From Methylophaga sp. (GTDB lineage Bacteria; Pseudomonadota; Gammaproteobacteria; Nitrosococcales; Methylophagaceae): DNA of 64,000 bases. The position numbers were made by a program, and so were the translations under genes. The DNA is taken from contig NZ_VENF01000013.1 in NCBI RefSeq assembly GCF_009711715.1, forward strand, positions 1-64,000, in the 5' to 3' direction. The notes beneath the pieces are model-generated. The model ran no database searches, was not told the DNA's origin, and saw only the letters and a list, made by a program, of their open reading frames with translations. Below are positions 8,296 to 16,947 of the stretch, piece after piece; position 1 is the stretch's first letter; every line of letters starts with the position of its first letter.

Positions 8296-8958
8296 TCATT
8301 GCACATGACATAACTCAGAGAGAAGCTCGGTGTTAAACTCTCCGAGATTTGCCAGTTTATATTTGGCTTTGTGAAAGTGTTTACTTTGCAACTGTTCAAC
8401 ACCAGGGACCACAATTGTTCTGATCTTAGCGGCGGTGGCCGCTTTGAGACCTGAAATCGAGTCTTCAAAGGCAAGCGCATCAACAGCAGTGACATTAAGT
8501 TTGGCTAATGCTGCCAGGTAAACATCAGGGTGAGGCTTACCATTTTTCACCTCCGATGATGAGACCGTGCAATCGAAATATTCGCTTATACCCAGTTTTC
8601 CAAGCACTAAGGGGATTAGAGTTTGAGGGGCATTCGTGGCAAGGCCGATCTTACAATGATGTTGCCGAAATAATTCCAGAGTCTGCAAAACACCTTTTTT
8701 GGCAACGCCATGCGCTTTGATAAGTGACCCTACCATGTCGATGACATCTTGTTCCACCAGGTTTAGGTCACGGTTTTGCCATGGAAAATGATGGAACCAG
8801 AACTCTGTTACCTCACGGGTGGTCATTACGGCTGTTAGAGAGGACAGCTCGTCACTGACCTCAACACCCAATGAGGAAAACACATGTCTCTCGGCGGATT
8901 TCCACATGGGTTCGCTGTCAATTAGCAACCCATCCATATCAAAAATTACAGCTTTCAT
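8296..8958 (-). CDS. hxpB: HAD phosphatase, HxpB/YniC-like (beta-phosphoglucomutase-type)
   Basis: A 220-residue HAD subfamily IA enzyme. Motif I is FDMDGLLIDSEPMW (Asp8/Asp10). The helical cap follows, then LATNAPQTL, GKPHPDVYLAA (Lys of motif III) and FEDSISGLKAA (motif IV). The segment DSEPMWKSAE is characteristic of E. coli YniC/HxpB, a hexitol and 2-deoxyglucose 6-phosphate phosphatase. Exact substrate cannot be read from sequence. It is convergent with the kinase-fold gene, with 8 bases between stops, and is the last gene downstream of the thiamine-uptake unit. Confidence 0.83.
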   Translation of the reverse strand: MKAVIFDMDGLLIDSEPMWKSAERHVFSSLGVEVSDELSSLTAVMTTREVTEFWFHHFPWQNRDLNLVEQDVIDMVGSLIKAHGVAKKGVLQTLELFRQHHCKIGLATNAPQTLIPLVLGKLGISEYFDCTVSSSEVKNGKPHPDVYLAALAKLNVTAVDALAFEDSISGLKAATAAKIRTIVVPGVEQLQSKHFHKAKYKLANLGEFNTELLSELCHVQ

Positions 8959-8982
8959 ACGCTAGAAATAACCCTGATGGAC

Positions 8983-9594
8983 TTAACCAAATGAAGGTGT
9001 ATGTCGCTGGCGATAAAGTCTGATCCAGTTGATAAAGCCGACTGTTGCCAGCACCGTGTAAAGCGAGAACAGAGCCACCGTGGCATAAAAACCGGTTTCC
9101 AGATACAGCATCACGGCGGCGGCGTCGATAATAATCCAGTAAAGCCAGTTCTGCAGGACTTTACGCGCCATCAACCAGGTATTGAGTACCGAAAAAACCG
9201 TGACACCGGCATCCAGGTAAGGATTCTGAGAAGCCTCAATACTGTCCAGATAGTGCCCTATCAGCCAGGTCAGCAGGCTGCCGGTAATCAGGAAGGCAAG
9301 GTGATAGGACAAAGGCCAGCTGTGAATGGCGATATCGTTTTCACTTTTTTTATGCTGACGCCACAGCAGGTAGCCGTAGATCGCCATCCCCATATAGTAA
9401 AAGTTGAGCAGGGCCTGCATCGGCAACTGGCCTTCCCAGAACAGTAGGGTGTAAATCAGGGTGCTGATAAAGGCCATTGGCCAGCACCACTGGGATTCGC
9501 GGGCGGCGAAGACGATATAGCCGACGCCCAGCAGTGCAGCAAACACCTCCCAGCCTGATAAGGCCATCAGGCCCTGTAACATGGCATCCCACAT
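8983..9594 (-). CDS. pnuT: PnuC-family permease, probable thiamine transporter PnuT
   Basis: A 203-residue inner-membrane protein of the PnuC vitamin-transporter family with about seven hydrophobic segments. Family marks include WEVFAALLGVGYIVFAARES, WPMAFISTLIYTLLFWEG and the C-terminal NWLYWIIIDAAAVMLY (the WxxW-type vitamin-binding region). PnuC members carry nicotinamide riboside, riboflavin or thiamine. Here the gene lies 6 bases after the thiamine-binding protein gene and downstream of a TPP riboswitch, so thiamine is the best guess. It needs a kinase to trap the vitamin, and no thiamine pyrophosphokinase is seen nearby. Confidence 0.85.
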   Translation of the reverse strand: MWDAMLQGLMALSGWEVFAALLGVGYIVFAARESQWCWPMAFISTLIYTLLFWEGQLPMQALLNFYYMGMAIYGYLLWRQHKKSENDIAIHSWPLSYHLAFLITGSLLTWLIGHYLDSIEASQNPYLDAGVTVFSVLNTWLMARKVLQNWLYWIIIDAAAVMLYLETGFYATVALFSLYTVLATVGFINWIRLYRQRHTPSFG

Positions 9595-9600
9595 GCTTGT

Positions 9601-9858
9601 TTAGTCTTCAACCTGATAACGATCAGTGCCGATCATCTTCAGTACAAAAACGCTGTGTGGAAGCTGGCTGAAGACGGCCTCAATTTCGCTGTCCATGGCG
9701 TCCATCACATCACGGTATTCACCAAAAATCTGGGTACTCAGATTATTGCGGGAAATATTGAGTTTGGGATTATTCTCCAGTTTGTCGATAAAGGCCAGAA
9801 TCGGTTCGGCATATTGTTCTGTCAGCGGATAAAGGCTGATATCTACAGAAACACGCAT
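9601..9858 (-). CDS. Thiamine-binding protein (MTH1187/YkoF family)
   Basis: An 85-residue protein starting MRVSVDISLYPLTEQYAEPILAFI, the hallmark of the MTH1187/YkoF ferredoxin-like fold. Its members bind thiamine or its pyrimidine part. The segment SRNNLSTQIFGEYRDVMDAM fits the second strand and helix. It is cytoplasmic, with no signal peptide. AAGGAG lies before the ATG. A terminator-like hairpin separates it from the TonB receptor, so it is probably expressed less strongly than the receptor and together with pnuT. Confidence 0.8.
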   Translation of the reverse strand: MRVSVDISLYPLTEQYAEPILAFIDKLENNPKLNISRNNLSTQIFGEYRDVMDAMDSEIEAVFSQLPHSVFVLKMIGTDRYQVED

Positions 9859-9872
9859 AACAACTCCTTATT

Positions 9873-9899
9873 AAAAAAGGAGGGCCCAGATGAGCCCTC
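9873..9899 (-). terminator. Rho-independent terminator between receptor and thiamine-binding genes
   Basis: Read on the minus strand: GAGGGC, an 8-base loop, GCCCTC, then CTTTTTT. It sits inside the thiamine-uptake unit, just after the TonB receptor stop, and probably lowers read-through into the two downstream genes. Confidence 0.75.
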
Positions 9900-9909
9900 A
9901 AGCTGTGAA

Positions 9910-11970
9910 TTAATAATCGTAACTGACCGTCAGGCCAACTACGCGGGGATCGCCGAATTGTTTGTATGTGCGGTTGGCGTAACCTATCCTCGGATCATTA
10001 CCGAAGAAAAAGCCACGGGTGTAGTAATCCTTATCAAACAGGTTACGACCCCATAAAGTGACTTTCCAGTTGTCTTTCTGATAAGCCAGGCTGGCGTTAT
10101 AGATGACATATGAACCTGACTTTGAGTTGTGACTATTGGAAAAATAAAAGTCATCCTTGCCTTCCATATTGGCGCGCAGAGTCAGATTCGGTGTCAGATA
10201 ATATTCGCCACCGAGTGTGAATTGATAGTTCGGGGCATGGGCCTGACGACGACCTTCAATATCATTGCTGGTGATGTCCGGGTTTTCATATTCATCGAAC
10301 ACAGCGCGCAGCAGTCCTACCGCACCAAACAGACGGAAGTCCTGACTCATCAGCCAGTCAAAATCGGCTTCCAGGCCGTAGTTTTTGCCTCTGGCCGCAT
10401 TTGCGATAGAGTCTTCAAATTCGCCACCACCGACAAACACAGAACTTTTAACCTGAGCATCGCGGCGCAGTGAATAAAAAGCAGCGATGTTGGTAATCAA
10501 GTCGCCATCCAGCCAGCGTGATTTCAAACCAGCTTCCAGGCTCCACATGTACTCGGTGTCGAATTCGCGTTTACTATCTGGTAAGGCATCATTGTTATTT
10601 ACACCACCAGATTTATAACCACGCGAGAGGGAGGTATAGGTCATGTGATCGTCATTGATTTGATAGTTGAGACCCAACTTGCCACCGAACAAACGCTCAC
10701 TGGTATCAATATCCAAGGCATTGGAGTCTTCATAATCGGCTTCAAAATGTTCGACCCGTAACCCGGTAATCAAGGTCAGCTTATCAGTCAGATGGGTATC
10801 CAACTGGCCGAACAGGGCAGCGTTTCTGGTTTCGTAATCATTATCCAGATTGCCGAAATCCGAGTTCAAATCCAGTTCTTCATCCTGTGAGAGGAAGTAA
10901 ACACCGAGGGCCCACTCGGTGGTGTCATTGAAAATCCGGCCATCTTCATTGGAGAGCGCTTTCAATTCGACAGAATAATTTTCACGCTCGCGGTTGAACT
11001 CTTCAGTCGCTGCGTAAGCATCAGGGTGGAATCCTGGATATGTCCAATCTGCGTCATAGCTGTAGGTCAGATCCGATTGCATATAAGTCACGCTAGACTG
11101 AAGCTGAAGTGCGCTGCTGGCCCGGTAATCTGTTTTAAGCGCAATTGCGTCTGTATTTTGGCTGTCCTCACCGGGCATATCGGACAAGCTGTCACGACTG
11201 TTATCCAGCGTAAATGCATCGTAGCCATTATCAATATCCAGATGCAGCAGGTTCAGATCGACAGTGAGATCCTGGTTTACCAGCCATTTCAGGTGACCAC
11301 GGGCGGTAATTTCATCGTGGTTCTGAACATCATCTTTCCCAAGGAACTCATTATCCATATAGCCATCAGATTGATGGCTGTAGACTGAAAATCGCCCCAA
11401 CAAATTATCTTTGACCAGTGGGCCACCAACAGCTACGCCGACATTATGGGTGTTGTATTCAGCAATACCCGTTTCAAAATGCATATCCAGCTCATTGGTC
11501 GGCTCGGTACTTTTCATGTTGATCACCCCGGCCAGGGCATTGGTGCCGAATTTAGTGCCCTGAGGACCGCGCAGAATTTCAACAGACTCAATGTCAAACA
11601 AGGTGGCAGCCCCACCGGTGCGGCTGAAATCAATGCCATCAATCAGCAAGCCGACCGAGGGATTGATGGGGGCGGAAAACTGGCTGCGTTCTCCAATACC
11701 CCGGATTTGAAAATACTGACCACGGGCCGCACCGCTGGAAACATTGACGTTGGGTGCCAGGTTCAGCACATCTTCGAGATGCTGAGCACCACGTGACTCG
11801 ATGACTTCATTATCAATCGTAGTGAGACTGACCGGTGTTTCCTGGGCTTCATTGGGACGAAAATCAGCGCTGACTATCATGGACGGCAGATCGGCAGGGG
11901 TAACCTCTGCCCATGAAGGAACAGAAAAAAGGGCGCTGGCACAGGCCAGGGCAAGTGTGGAACGTTTCAT
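9910..11970 (-). CDS. TonB-dependent outer-membrane receptor, probably for thiamine
   Basis: A 686-residue siderophore-type TonB receptor. A signal peptide (MKRSTLALACASALFSVPSWA) is followed by a TonB-box-like MIVSADFR. The plug domain holds RGAQHLEDVLNLAPNV, IRGIGERSQF and VEILRGPQGTKFGTNALAG. A 22-stranded barrel follows and ends in an aromatic residue (SYDY). The ATG at 11970 is chosen over a TTG at 11982: it has GAGGAT 6 bases upstream and starts the signal peptide. A TPP riboswitch precedes it, so the ligand is most likely thiamine or a derivative, taken across the outer membrane at the cost of TonB energy. The ligand is inferred from regulation and neighbours. Confidence 0.92.
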   Translation of the reverse strand: MKRSTLALACASALFSVPSWAEVTPADLPSMIVSADFRPNEAQETPVSLTTIDNEVIESRGAQHLEDVLNLAPNVNVSSGAARGQYFQIRGIGERSQFSAPINPSVGLLIDGIDFSRTGGAATLFDIESVEILRGPQGTKFGTNALAGVINMKSTEPTNELDMHFETGIAEYNTHNVGVAVGGPLVKDNLLGRFSVYSHQSDGYMDNEFLGKDDVQNHDEITARGHLKWLVNQDLTVDLNLLHLDIDNGYDAFTLDNSRDSLSDMPGEDSQNTDAIALKTDYRASSALQLQSSVTYMQSDLTYSYDADWTYPGFHPDAYAATEEFNRERENYSVELKALSNEDGRIFNDTTEWALGVYFLSQDEELDLNSDFGNLDNDYETRNAALFGQLDTHLTDKLTLITGLRVEHFEADYEDSNALDIDTSERLFGGKLGLNYQINDDHMTYTSLSRGYKSGGVNNNDALPDSKREFDTEYMWSLEAGLKSRWLDGDLITNIAAFYSLRRDAQVKSSVFVGGGEFEDSIANAARGKNYGLEADFDWLMSQDFRLFGAVGLLRAVFDEYENPDITSNDIEGRRQAHAPNYQFTLGGEYYLTPNLTLRANMEGKDDFYFSNSHNSKSGSYVIYNASLAYQKDNWKVTLWGRNLFDKDYYTRGFFFGNDPRIGYANRTYKQFGDPRVVGLTVSYDY

Positions 11971-12046
11971 AGCTATCCTCAATGGAATAAAGCGTAGAAG
12001 ACAGCAAAACGGAGACCGACCATGTCAGGAAGAAAGTCGTGAATCA

Positions 12047-12131
12047 GCCTGTCCCTACGCCAGTATTATCTGGATCAGGTTCATCGGGTTCTCTCTTGCG
12101 AGATATCTCAGGCGCAGGGCCACCCCGAGGC
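12047..12131 (-). ncRNA. TPP riboswitch (THI element)
   Basis: On the minus strand the conserved TPP aptamer is clear: GGGGTG, CTGAGA, ACCC, GATGAACCTGATCCAGATAA, then TACTGGCGTAGGGA. The closing P1 helix pairs GCCT (12128-12131) with AGGC (12047-12050). It ends about 77 bases before the TonB receptor ATG, leaving room for an expression platform. Binding of thiamine pyrophosphate should turn off the receptor and, by read-through, the two genes behind it. This is one of the best-known riboswitch classes and the core bases are all present. Confidence 0.96.
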
Positions 12132-12216
12132 AATAGTCCGTTATTTCAATGAAAGCATATCCCTATGGATGTACCCATTTTATTGGATTGGTCTGGCTTT
12201 TACTAGCCTGCAACGG

Positions 12217-12531
12217 CTATTGAAGTGGTCTCAGACTCGAACGGCATTGTGGACAGACACGTAGTTGTTTATTAAGTCTTTGGGTAGAAATTTTCTGTTG
12301 CAGGTTATCAAAGCAATGCGGACAGTAATAATCCGGATCGTCACCGAACCGATAACAACCACTGGCTTTGTCTGGATGCGGCGTCGAAGGATGTGTGTTC
12401 TCTTCCGACCCGTGAAGCATCACTTTATCGATTTCGTGTTGCAGGGCCGTCAGTAAGTGTTGATCGTCCTCGGAAAGTTTGGTTGCGATCTCACTGATAA
12501 GTTGATGGATACTATGCAGGCTGTTATTCAT
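12217..12531 (-). CDS. Small zinc-ribbon protein of unknown function
   Basis: A 104-residue protein. The N-terminal half is helical and acidic (SIHQLISEIATKLSEDDQHLLTALQ). The C-terminal half has two CxxC knuckles, CPHC (about 69-72) and CPQC (about 95-98), which would bind one zinc. No signal peptide or membrane segment. I do not recognise a named family. It stands alone between the riboswitch promoter region and the terminator of the SRPBCC gene. A nucleic-acid or protein-binding role is possible but unsupported. Confidence 0.65.
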   Translation of the reverse strand: MNNSLHSIHQLISEIATKLSEDDQHLLTALQHEIDKVMLHGSEENTHPSTPHPDKASGCYRFGDDPDYYCPHCFDNLQQKISTQRLNKQLRVCPQCRSSLRPLQ

Positions 12532-12579
12532 ATAGATCTGTGGGCAGTGAACACAAAACTATTATAGGCCTGCGAACAG

Positions 12580-12602
12580 AAAAAGGCACCCGGAGGTGCC
12601 TT
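12580..12602 (-). terminator. Rho-independent terminator of the SRPBCC gene
   Basis: On the minus strand GGCACC, loop TCCG, GGTGCC and a run of five T. It lies just past the stop of the SRPBCC gene. Confidence 0.8.
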
Positions 12603-12623
12603 CATCATGAACGTTGACTGCGC

Positions 12624-13193
12624 TTATTTTTCCAGGCTGGCTTTCAGGCTTTCCAGCGTGCTGGTGTAAAGACCGGTAACGGCATTTTTCGCAGCATCAT
12701 CGCCCAGTTTTTCAGGTGGGTGATGGTTACCGTGATAAGCACGGAAGAATTTACCTTTCCAGCTGACTTTACTGCCGCCATCAACCGCTTGAACTGTGAC
12801 CCAGGATTTGTATTTGCTAACCGGGAAAGCAGGGACTTCATGCATTTCACCGTGGTCATCGACTTCACCCGCTGTGCTGATATCGGTGATTTCGTACATA
12901 TAGGTCATCTTCTCTTCGTCAAACTTGTTCAGTTCTTCAGAGATAGTCGCCCCGTTTTCCAGTGTCAGGGTACGGGTGGCCCCTTTTTCATTGCCGCCAT
13001 TGGCTTCGGTGGCTGTCACAACCGGGATCCAGCTGTGCGCATTATCGAAGTTTTTGATTGCATTCCAGACAGTGGACGGATCCGCATTGATGACAATACT
13101 TTCTTCCACGGTAATGCGAGGGGCACCGTGTGATAATGCCAGTGCCGGCAAAAGGGCCAGACTGAGCAGCAGGCCTTTGATTAATTGCTTCAT
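12624..13193 (-). CDS. Periplasmic SRPBCC-family protein, MxaD-like
   Basis: A 189-residue exported protein: signal peptide MKQLIKGLLLSLALLPALALSHG, then a START/SRPBCC (polyketide-cyclase-like) domain. Typical features are EESIVINADPSTVWNAIKNFDN, a central IPVVTATE and the long C-terminal helix (GLYTSTLESLKASL). Exported SRPBCC proteins of this kind include MxaD, which in methylotrophs helps methanol dehydrogenase pass electrons to cytochrome cL. No methanol dehydrogenase genes are in this window, so the link is only by family resemblance. It is monocistronic, with its own terminator. Confidence 0.75.
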   Translation of the reverse strand: MKQLIKGLLLSLALLPALALSHGAPRITVEESIVINADPSTVWNAIKNFDNAHSWIPVVTATEANGGNEKGATRTLTLENGATISEELNKFDEEKMTYMYEITDISTAGEVDDHGEMHEVPAFPVSKYKSWVTVQAVDGGSKVSWKGKFFRAYHGNHHPPEKLGDDAAKNAVTGLYTSTLESLKASLEK

Positions 13194-13288
13194 GATTAGT
13201 CCTAATATTTCGATTATTGTATTTATTGCTGCGAGCAGCAGCCCGGAAAATTAGCAGCTTTTTGCCCGACCCACAATGTGAATTAGTC

Positions 13289-14209
13289 CTATATCTCGAT
13301 CGCCTTGATCACTGCTTCCCGATCCAGGTGTGAAGCGAAATACTCGATAAAAGCATACATATAGCCGCGCAGGTAGCTGCCTTTACGGATGCCGAGGTGG
13401 GTAGTACTGGGTCTGAAAAGATGGCTGGCATCAATAGCCTGAAGAGGCGCATCCTTGATGGGATCAAAGGCCATGTTGGCAATAATGCCGATGCCCAGCT
13501 CCAACTCAACATAGGTCTTAATCACGTCGGCATCAGTCGCGGTAAAGACCACATTCGGGTGGAGGCCTTTCTCGATAAACGACTGATCCTGCTGGGCGCG
13601 ACCGGTAAAGCCCATTACATAAGTCAGAATCGGATACTCAGCGATTGCTTCCAGGCTGAGTTTGCTTATCTCCAGCAGGGGATGACCCGGTGGCACTACC
13701 ACACAGCGATTCCATTGATAACAGGGCAATATGGCCAGTTGTTCAAACTGGGCCAGACCCTCGGTGGCTATGGCGATATCGACCCGACCGGTCGCCGCCA
13801 TTTCCGCCACTTCCGGTGGGGTGCCCTGCACCATATTCAGATGCACTTGGGGATAACGACCGGAAAACTGTTTGATTGCCGACGGTAATGCATAGCGGGC
13901 CTGGGTATGGGTGGTGCCAATCGACAACGTACCGGTTTGATCGCTACGACAATCCGCGGCCAGCTGACGGATATTATCGACGTCCTGCAGTACCCGCTCC
14001 GCCATATCGATGACCGACTTGCCCACGGCGGTGAGACCTGTCAACCGCTTGCCGTGGCGTTCGAAAATTTGCAGCCCCAGTTCTTCTTCCAGCTGCTGAA
14101 CCTGATTGCTGACTCCCGGCTGGGAAGCGTGCAAAGCATTGGCTGCGGCGGAGATACTCATCCCTCGCCGTGCAATCTCACGTACGTATTTGAGTTGTTG
14201 TATCTTCAT
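13289..14209 (-). CDS. cysB: LysR-type regulator CysB
   Basis: A 306-residue LysR-family regulator of the CysB/Cbl branch. The helix-turn-helix is at about 18-37 (ISAAANALHASQPGVSNQVQ), opened by MKIQQLKYVREIARR. The effector domain has LSIGTTHTQARYALP, whose Thr residues bind sulfate or N-acetylserine in CysB, plus ILTYVMGFTGR. It is divergent from the TSUP-cysHDN operon, so it most likely activates sulfate assimilation when sulfur is short and represses itself. A perfect inverted repeat at 14243-14265 lies in the shared promoter region. Confidence 0.93.
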   Translation of the reverse strand: MKIQQLKYVREIARRGMSISAAANALHASQPGVSNQVQQLEEELGLQIFERHGKRLTGLTAVGKSVIDMAERVLQDVDNIRQLAADCRSDQTGTLSIGTTHTQARYALPSAIKQFSGRYPQVHLNMVQGTPPEVAEMAATGRVDIAIATEGLAQFEQLAILPCYQWNRCVVVPPGHPLLEISKLSLEAIAEYPILTYVMGFTGRAQQDQSFIEKGLHPNVVFTATDADVIKTYVELELGIGIIANMAFDPIKDAPLQAIDASHLFRPSTTHLGIRKGSYLRGYMYAFIEYFASHLDREAVIKAIEI

Positions 14210-14242
14210 GGCTTTATATCTTTTAGTTATAACGATAGTAGA

Positions 14243-14265
14243 TAATATTCATTGATAGAATATTA
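14243..14265. promoter_or_regulatory. Inverted repeat, candidate CysB operator
   Basis: Arms TAATATTC and GAATATTA are perfectly complementary with 7 bases between. It sits in the 106-base AT-rich gap between divergent cysB and the TSUP-cys operon. LysR-type proteins bind such dyads (T-N11-A pattern). Binding by CysB is inferred. Confidence 0.5.
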
Positions 14266-14315
14266 CGCTTTGGTAAACTTGTCAGCTCTTTGAAGAATAC
14301 AAGGCGAAAACCTTT

Positions 14316-15116
14316 ATGGAATGGGGTTTTATACTGGCAGGTTTGTTTGTCGGCATTATGGTCGGCATGACCGGCGTGGGCGGTGGTTCGCTCATGACCC
14401 CAATTCTGATCTTCGGCTTTTCGATCCAACCTGCTATTGCCGTCGGCACCGACCTGTTATTCGCCGCGATCACCAAGTCAGGTGGGATTTGGGCTTACTG
14501 GCGGCATGGCGTCGTTCAATGGAAAGTTGTCTGGAAGCTGGCAGTCGGCAGTATCCCGGCGACTTTACTGACGCTGTGGATGATGAATCTGACCGGCATG
14601 CATGAAGGTGAACACAGCGAGATCATTACCAAGGCACTGGGTATCGCCCTGATTCTGACGTCCAGCGCCTTGCTTTTAAAGGGCTGGATTGGGCGTCTGC
14701 TCAGAGCCCAGGAAGGGCATCCCGTGGTTAATGCCTTGTACAAACTGAGGCAGGATGAAGGTCACAAAGCCATGTTCACCGTGGCAACCGGTGCCGGTCT
14801 TGGCATCATGGTGACAATTTCATCGGTCGGCGCCGGTGCGCTGGGCGCGGTGATTCTGCTGTTTCTCTACCCCAGAATGAAAGGGGTGGAGATTGTAGCG
14901 ACCGATATTGCCCATGCGGTGCCATTGACCTTTGTTGCCGGGCTTGGCCACTCGGCCGTGGGCACGGTGGACTGGTCGTTGTTATTATATTTGCTGGCTG
15001 GCTCCTTGCCCGGCATTGTGATTGGCAGCCATCTTGGTGTGCGAATCTCGGATCAGCTTATGCGTCCGTTGCTGGCCGTTATTTTGGTCCTGGTAGGCAT
15101 AAAATGTCTGTTCTGA
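14316..15116 (+). CDS. TSUP-family (TauE/SafE) sulfur anion transporter
   Basis: A 266-residue membrane protein of the TSUP/DUF81 family with about eight transmembrane segments. The family signature GMTGVGGGSLMTPIL lies near residues 17-31 and is partly repeated as VTISSVGAGALGAVILLFLYP around 165-185. As first gene of the cys operon next to cysB, it probably carries sulfate, or exports sulfite, in place of an ABC sulfate permease. Direction and substrate cannot be told from sequence. The end overlaps the next gene by 13 bases. Confidence 0.85.
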   Translation: MEWGFILAGLFVGIMVGMTGVGGGSLMTPILIFGFSIQPAIAVGTDLLFAAITKSGGIWAYWRHGVVQWKVVWKLAVGSIPATLLTLWMMNLTGMHEGEHSEIITKALGIALILTSSALLLKGWIGRLLRAQEGHPVVNALYKLRQDEGHKAMFTVATGAGLGIMVTISSVGAGALGAVILLFLYPRMKGVEIVATDIAHAVPLTFVAGLGHSAVGTVDWSLLLYLLAGSLPGIVIGSHLGVRISDQLMRPLLAVILVLVGIKCLF

Positions 15117-15337
15117 ACGGTCCAATAGATTTGACCCTGTATGGCTGCCCCATGCATTACATCAAGGCCCGCGAGGCTATCAGCAAAACCAGGCTCGGGG
15201 AGGATATCGAGCTGTTGGTCAATACTGGTGATGCTGTCACTGAAGTATTAAGAAGTTTGCGCCAGGATGGCCAGCAATGTGAGGTTGTATCCGAAGCGGT
15301 ACTGACCACAACCATTCGTGTGAGAAGAAAACGATGA
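15104..15337 (+). CDS. TusA-family sulfur-carrier-like protein
   Basis: A 77-residue protein with the TusA/SirA fold pattern: DLTLYGCPMHYIKAREAI near the N-terminus and a central LVNTGDAVTEVLRSLRQDG. TusA proteins carry persulfide on the Cys of a CPxP motif. Here the Cys is kept (GCPMH) but the second Pro is His. It overlaps the TSUP gene upstream and cysH downstream (4 bases), so it is firmly in the operon. A role in sulfur delivery or CysH regulation is plausible and unproven. Confidence 0.75.
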   Translation: MSVLNGPIDLTLYGCPMHYIKAREAISKTRLGEDIELLVNTGDAVTEVLRSLRQDGQQCEVVSEAVLTTTIRVRRKR

Positions 15338-16032
15338 CTGATATCAAACCTGCCCTCGCTGCCAAAATTGAGGCCGCGATCGAGGTACTGAAAGAAATCG
15401 AACAGGACTACAGCCCTGCCGTGCTGGCGACCAGTTTTGGCGCCGAGGATATGGTGCTGATGGATCTGATCTGTAAGCATGCACCGGGTATTGAGATATT
15501 CACGCTGGATACCGGTCGCCTGCCCAGGGAAACCTATGAGCTGATGCAGGCGGTGAAGACGCATTACAACAAAGACGTTCAGGTTTATTTCCCGGATGCC
15601 GCTCAGATTGAGGCTTTTGTCACCAGCAACGGCCCCAATGCCTTTTATGACAGTGTCGACATGCGTAAACAATGCTGCGGTATCCGTAAAGTTCAGCCAC
15701 TCAAGCGGGCCCTGACTGATAAAAAAGCCTGGCTCACCGGTATGCGTCGCTCGCAGTCTGTGACGCGTGCCGAACTGCCGGTGTCAGAGTGGGATGAAGA
15801 CCATGGCCTGCAGAAATTCAGCCCGCTGACCGACTGGTCAAATGGCAATGTCTGGGCTTATATCCGCGCCTTTGATGTGCCTTATAACAAGTTGCATGAC
15901 GAAGGTTACGCCAGCATCGGCTGTGCCCCCTGTACCCGGGCGATTACTGCCGGTGAAGATATCCGGGCTGGACGCTGGTGGTGGGAAAACCCCGAAACGA
16001 AAGAATGTGGCTTACACGTCAAATCGAAATAA
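15334..16032 (+). CDS. cysH: Assimilatory adenylyl-sulfate (APS) reductase CysH
   Basis: Reduces activated sulfate to sulfite in the cytoplasm. It has 232 residues. The N-terminal PAPS-reductase fold shows ATSFGAEDMVLMDL and FTLDTGRLP. The CC pair at 114-115 and CxxC at 197-200 are the 4Fe-4S ligands that mark enzymes using APS rather than PAPS. The catalytic cysteine is Cys225 in ECGLHVK. This agrees with the lack of an APS kinase gene or CysC domain in the operon. Electrons should come from thioredoxin. Confidence 0.95.
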   Translation: MTDIKPALAAKIEAAIEVLKEIEQDYSPAVLATSFGAEDMVLMDLICKHAPGIEIFTLDTGRLPRETYELMQAVKTHYNKDVQVYFPDAAQIEAFVTSNGPNAFYDSVDMRKQCCGIRKVQPLKRALTDKKAWLTGMRRSQSVTRAELPVSEWDEDHGLQKFSPLTDWSNGNVWAYIRAFDVPYNKLHDEGYASIGCAPCTRAITAGEDIRAGRWWWENPETKECGLHVKSK

Positions 16033-16044
16033 CAGAGAACGATA

Positions 16045-16947
16045 ATGACTGAAAAAAAACTAACCCATCTGAAACAACTGGAGGCGGAAAGCATCCACAT
16101 CATTCGTGAAGTGGCTGCCGAGTTTGAAAATCCGGTGATGCTCTATTCCATCGGTAAAGACTCGGCCGTGATGCTGCACCTGGCGATGAAAGCGTTTGCC
16201 CCTGGCAAGCTGCCATTTCCGTTGATGCATATCGATACCACCTGGAAGTTCAAGGACATGATCAAGTTCCGCGACAATATGGCCAAAAAGCATGGCCTGG
16301 AGCTGATTGTGCATACCAACCAGGAAGGTAAGGAAGCCGGTATCAATCCTTTTGACCATCCACGCTACACCGATATCATGAAAACCGATGCGCTCAAACA
16401 GGCGCTGAGCAAATACGGTTTTGATGCGGCTTTTGGTGGTGCTCGCCGTGATGAAGAAAAGTCCCGTGCAAAAGAACGGGTGTATTCCTTCCGTGATAAA
16501 AATCACCGCTGGGATCCGAAAGCGCAGCGTCCTGAACTGTGGAATATCTATAACAGCAAGGTTAACAAGGGCGAAAGCATCCGCGTTTTCCCGCTGTCCA
16601 ACTGGACCGAGCTGGATATCTGGCAGTACATCTATCTGGAACAGATCCCGATTGTTCCGCTCTATTACGCGGCAGAGCGTCCGGTTGTGAACTACAACGG
16701 TCTCACCATCATGGTGGATGATGATCGTATGCGTATTCCCGAAGGTGAAGAAGTCAGAATGGAAAAAGTCCGCTTCAGAACGCTGGGTTGCTATCCGCTG
16801 ACAGGTGCGGTTAAATCCGACGCCGACACCTTGCCGGAAATCATTCAGGAAATGTTATTAACCACGACCTCGGAACGTCAGGGCCGTGCCATTGACCATG
16901 ACCAGGCCGGATCGATGGAGAAGAAAAAACAAGAGGGCTACTTCTAG
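16045..16947 (+). CDS. cysD: Sulfate adenylyltransferase subunit 2 CysD
   Basis: Small catalytic subunit of ATP sulfurylase, forming APS from sulfate and ATP. It has 300 residues, the normal length. The N-terminal [15 protein letters not shown] is followed by the PP-loop [11 protein letters not shown] (about 32-42). Conserved [17 protein letters not shown] and the C-terminal [12 protein letters not shown] follow. Lies 12 bases after cysH and directly abuts cysN, its GTPase partner. Confidence 0.97.
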   Translation: MTEKKLTHLKQLEAESIHIIREVAAEFENPVMLYSIGKDSAVMLHLAMKAFAPGKLPFPLMHIDTTWKFKDMIKFRDNMAKKHGLELIVHTNQEGKEAGINPFDHPRYTDIMKTDALKQALSKYGFDAAFGGARRDEEKSRAKERVYSFRDKNHRWDPKAQRPELWNIYNSKVNKGESIRVFPLSNWTELDIWQYIYLEQIPIVPLYYAAERPVVNYNGLTIMVDDDRMRIPEGEEVRMEKVRFRTLGCYPLTGAVKSDADTLPEIIQEMLLTTTSERQGRAIDHDQAGSMEKKKQEGYF

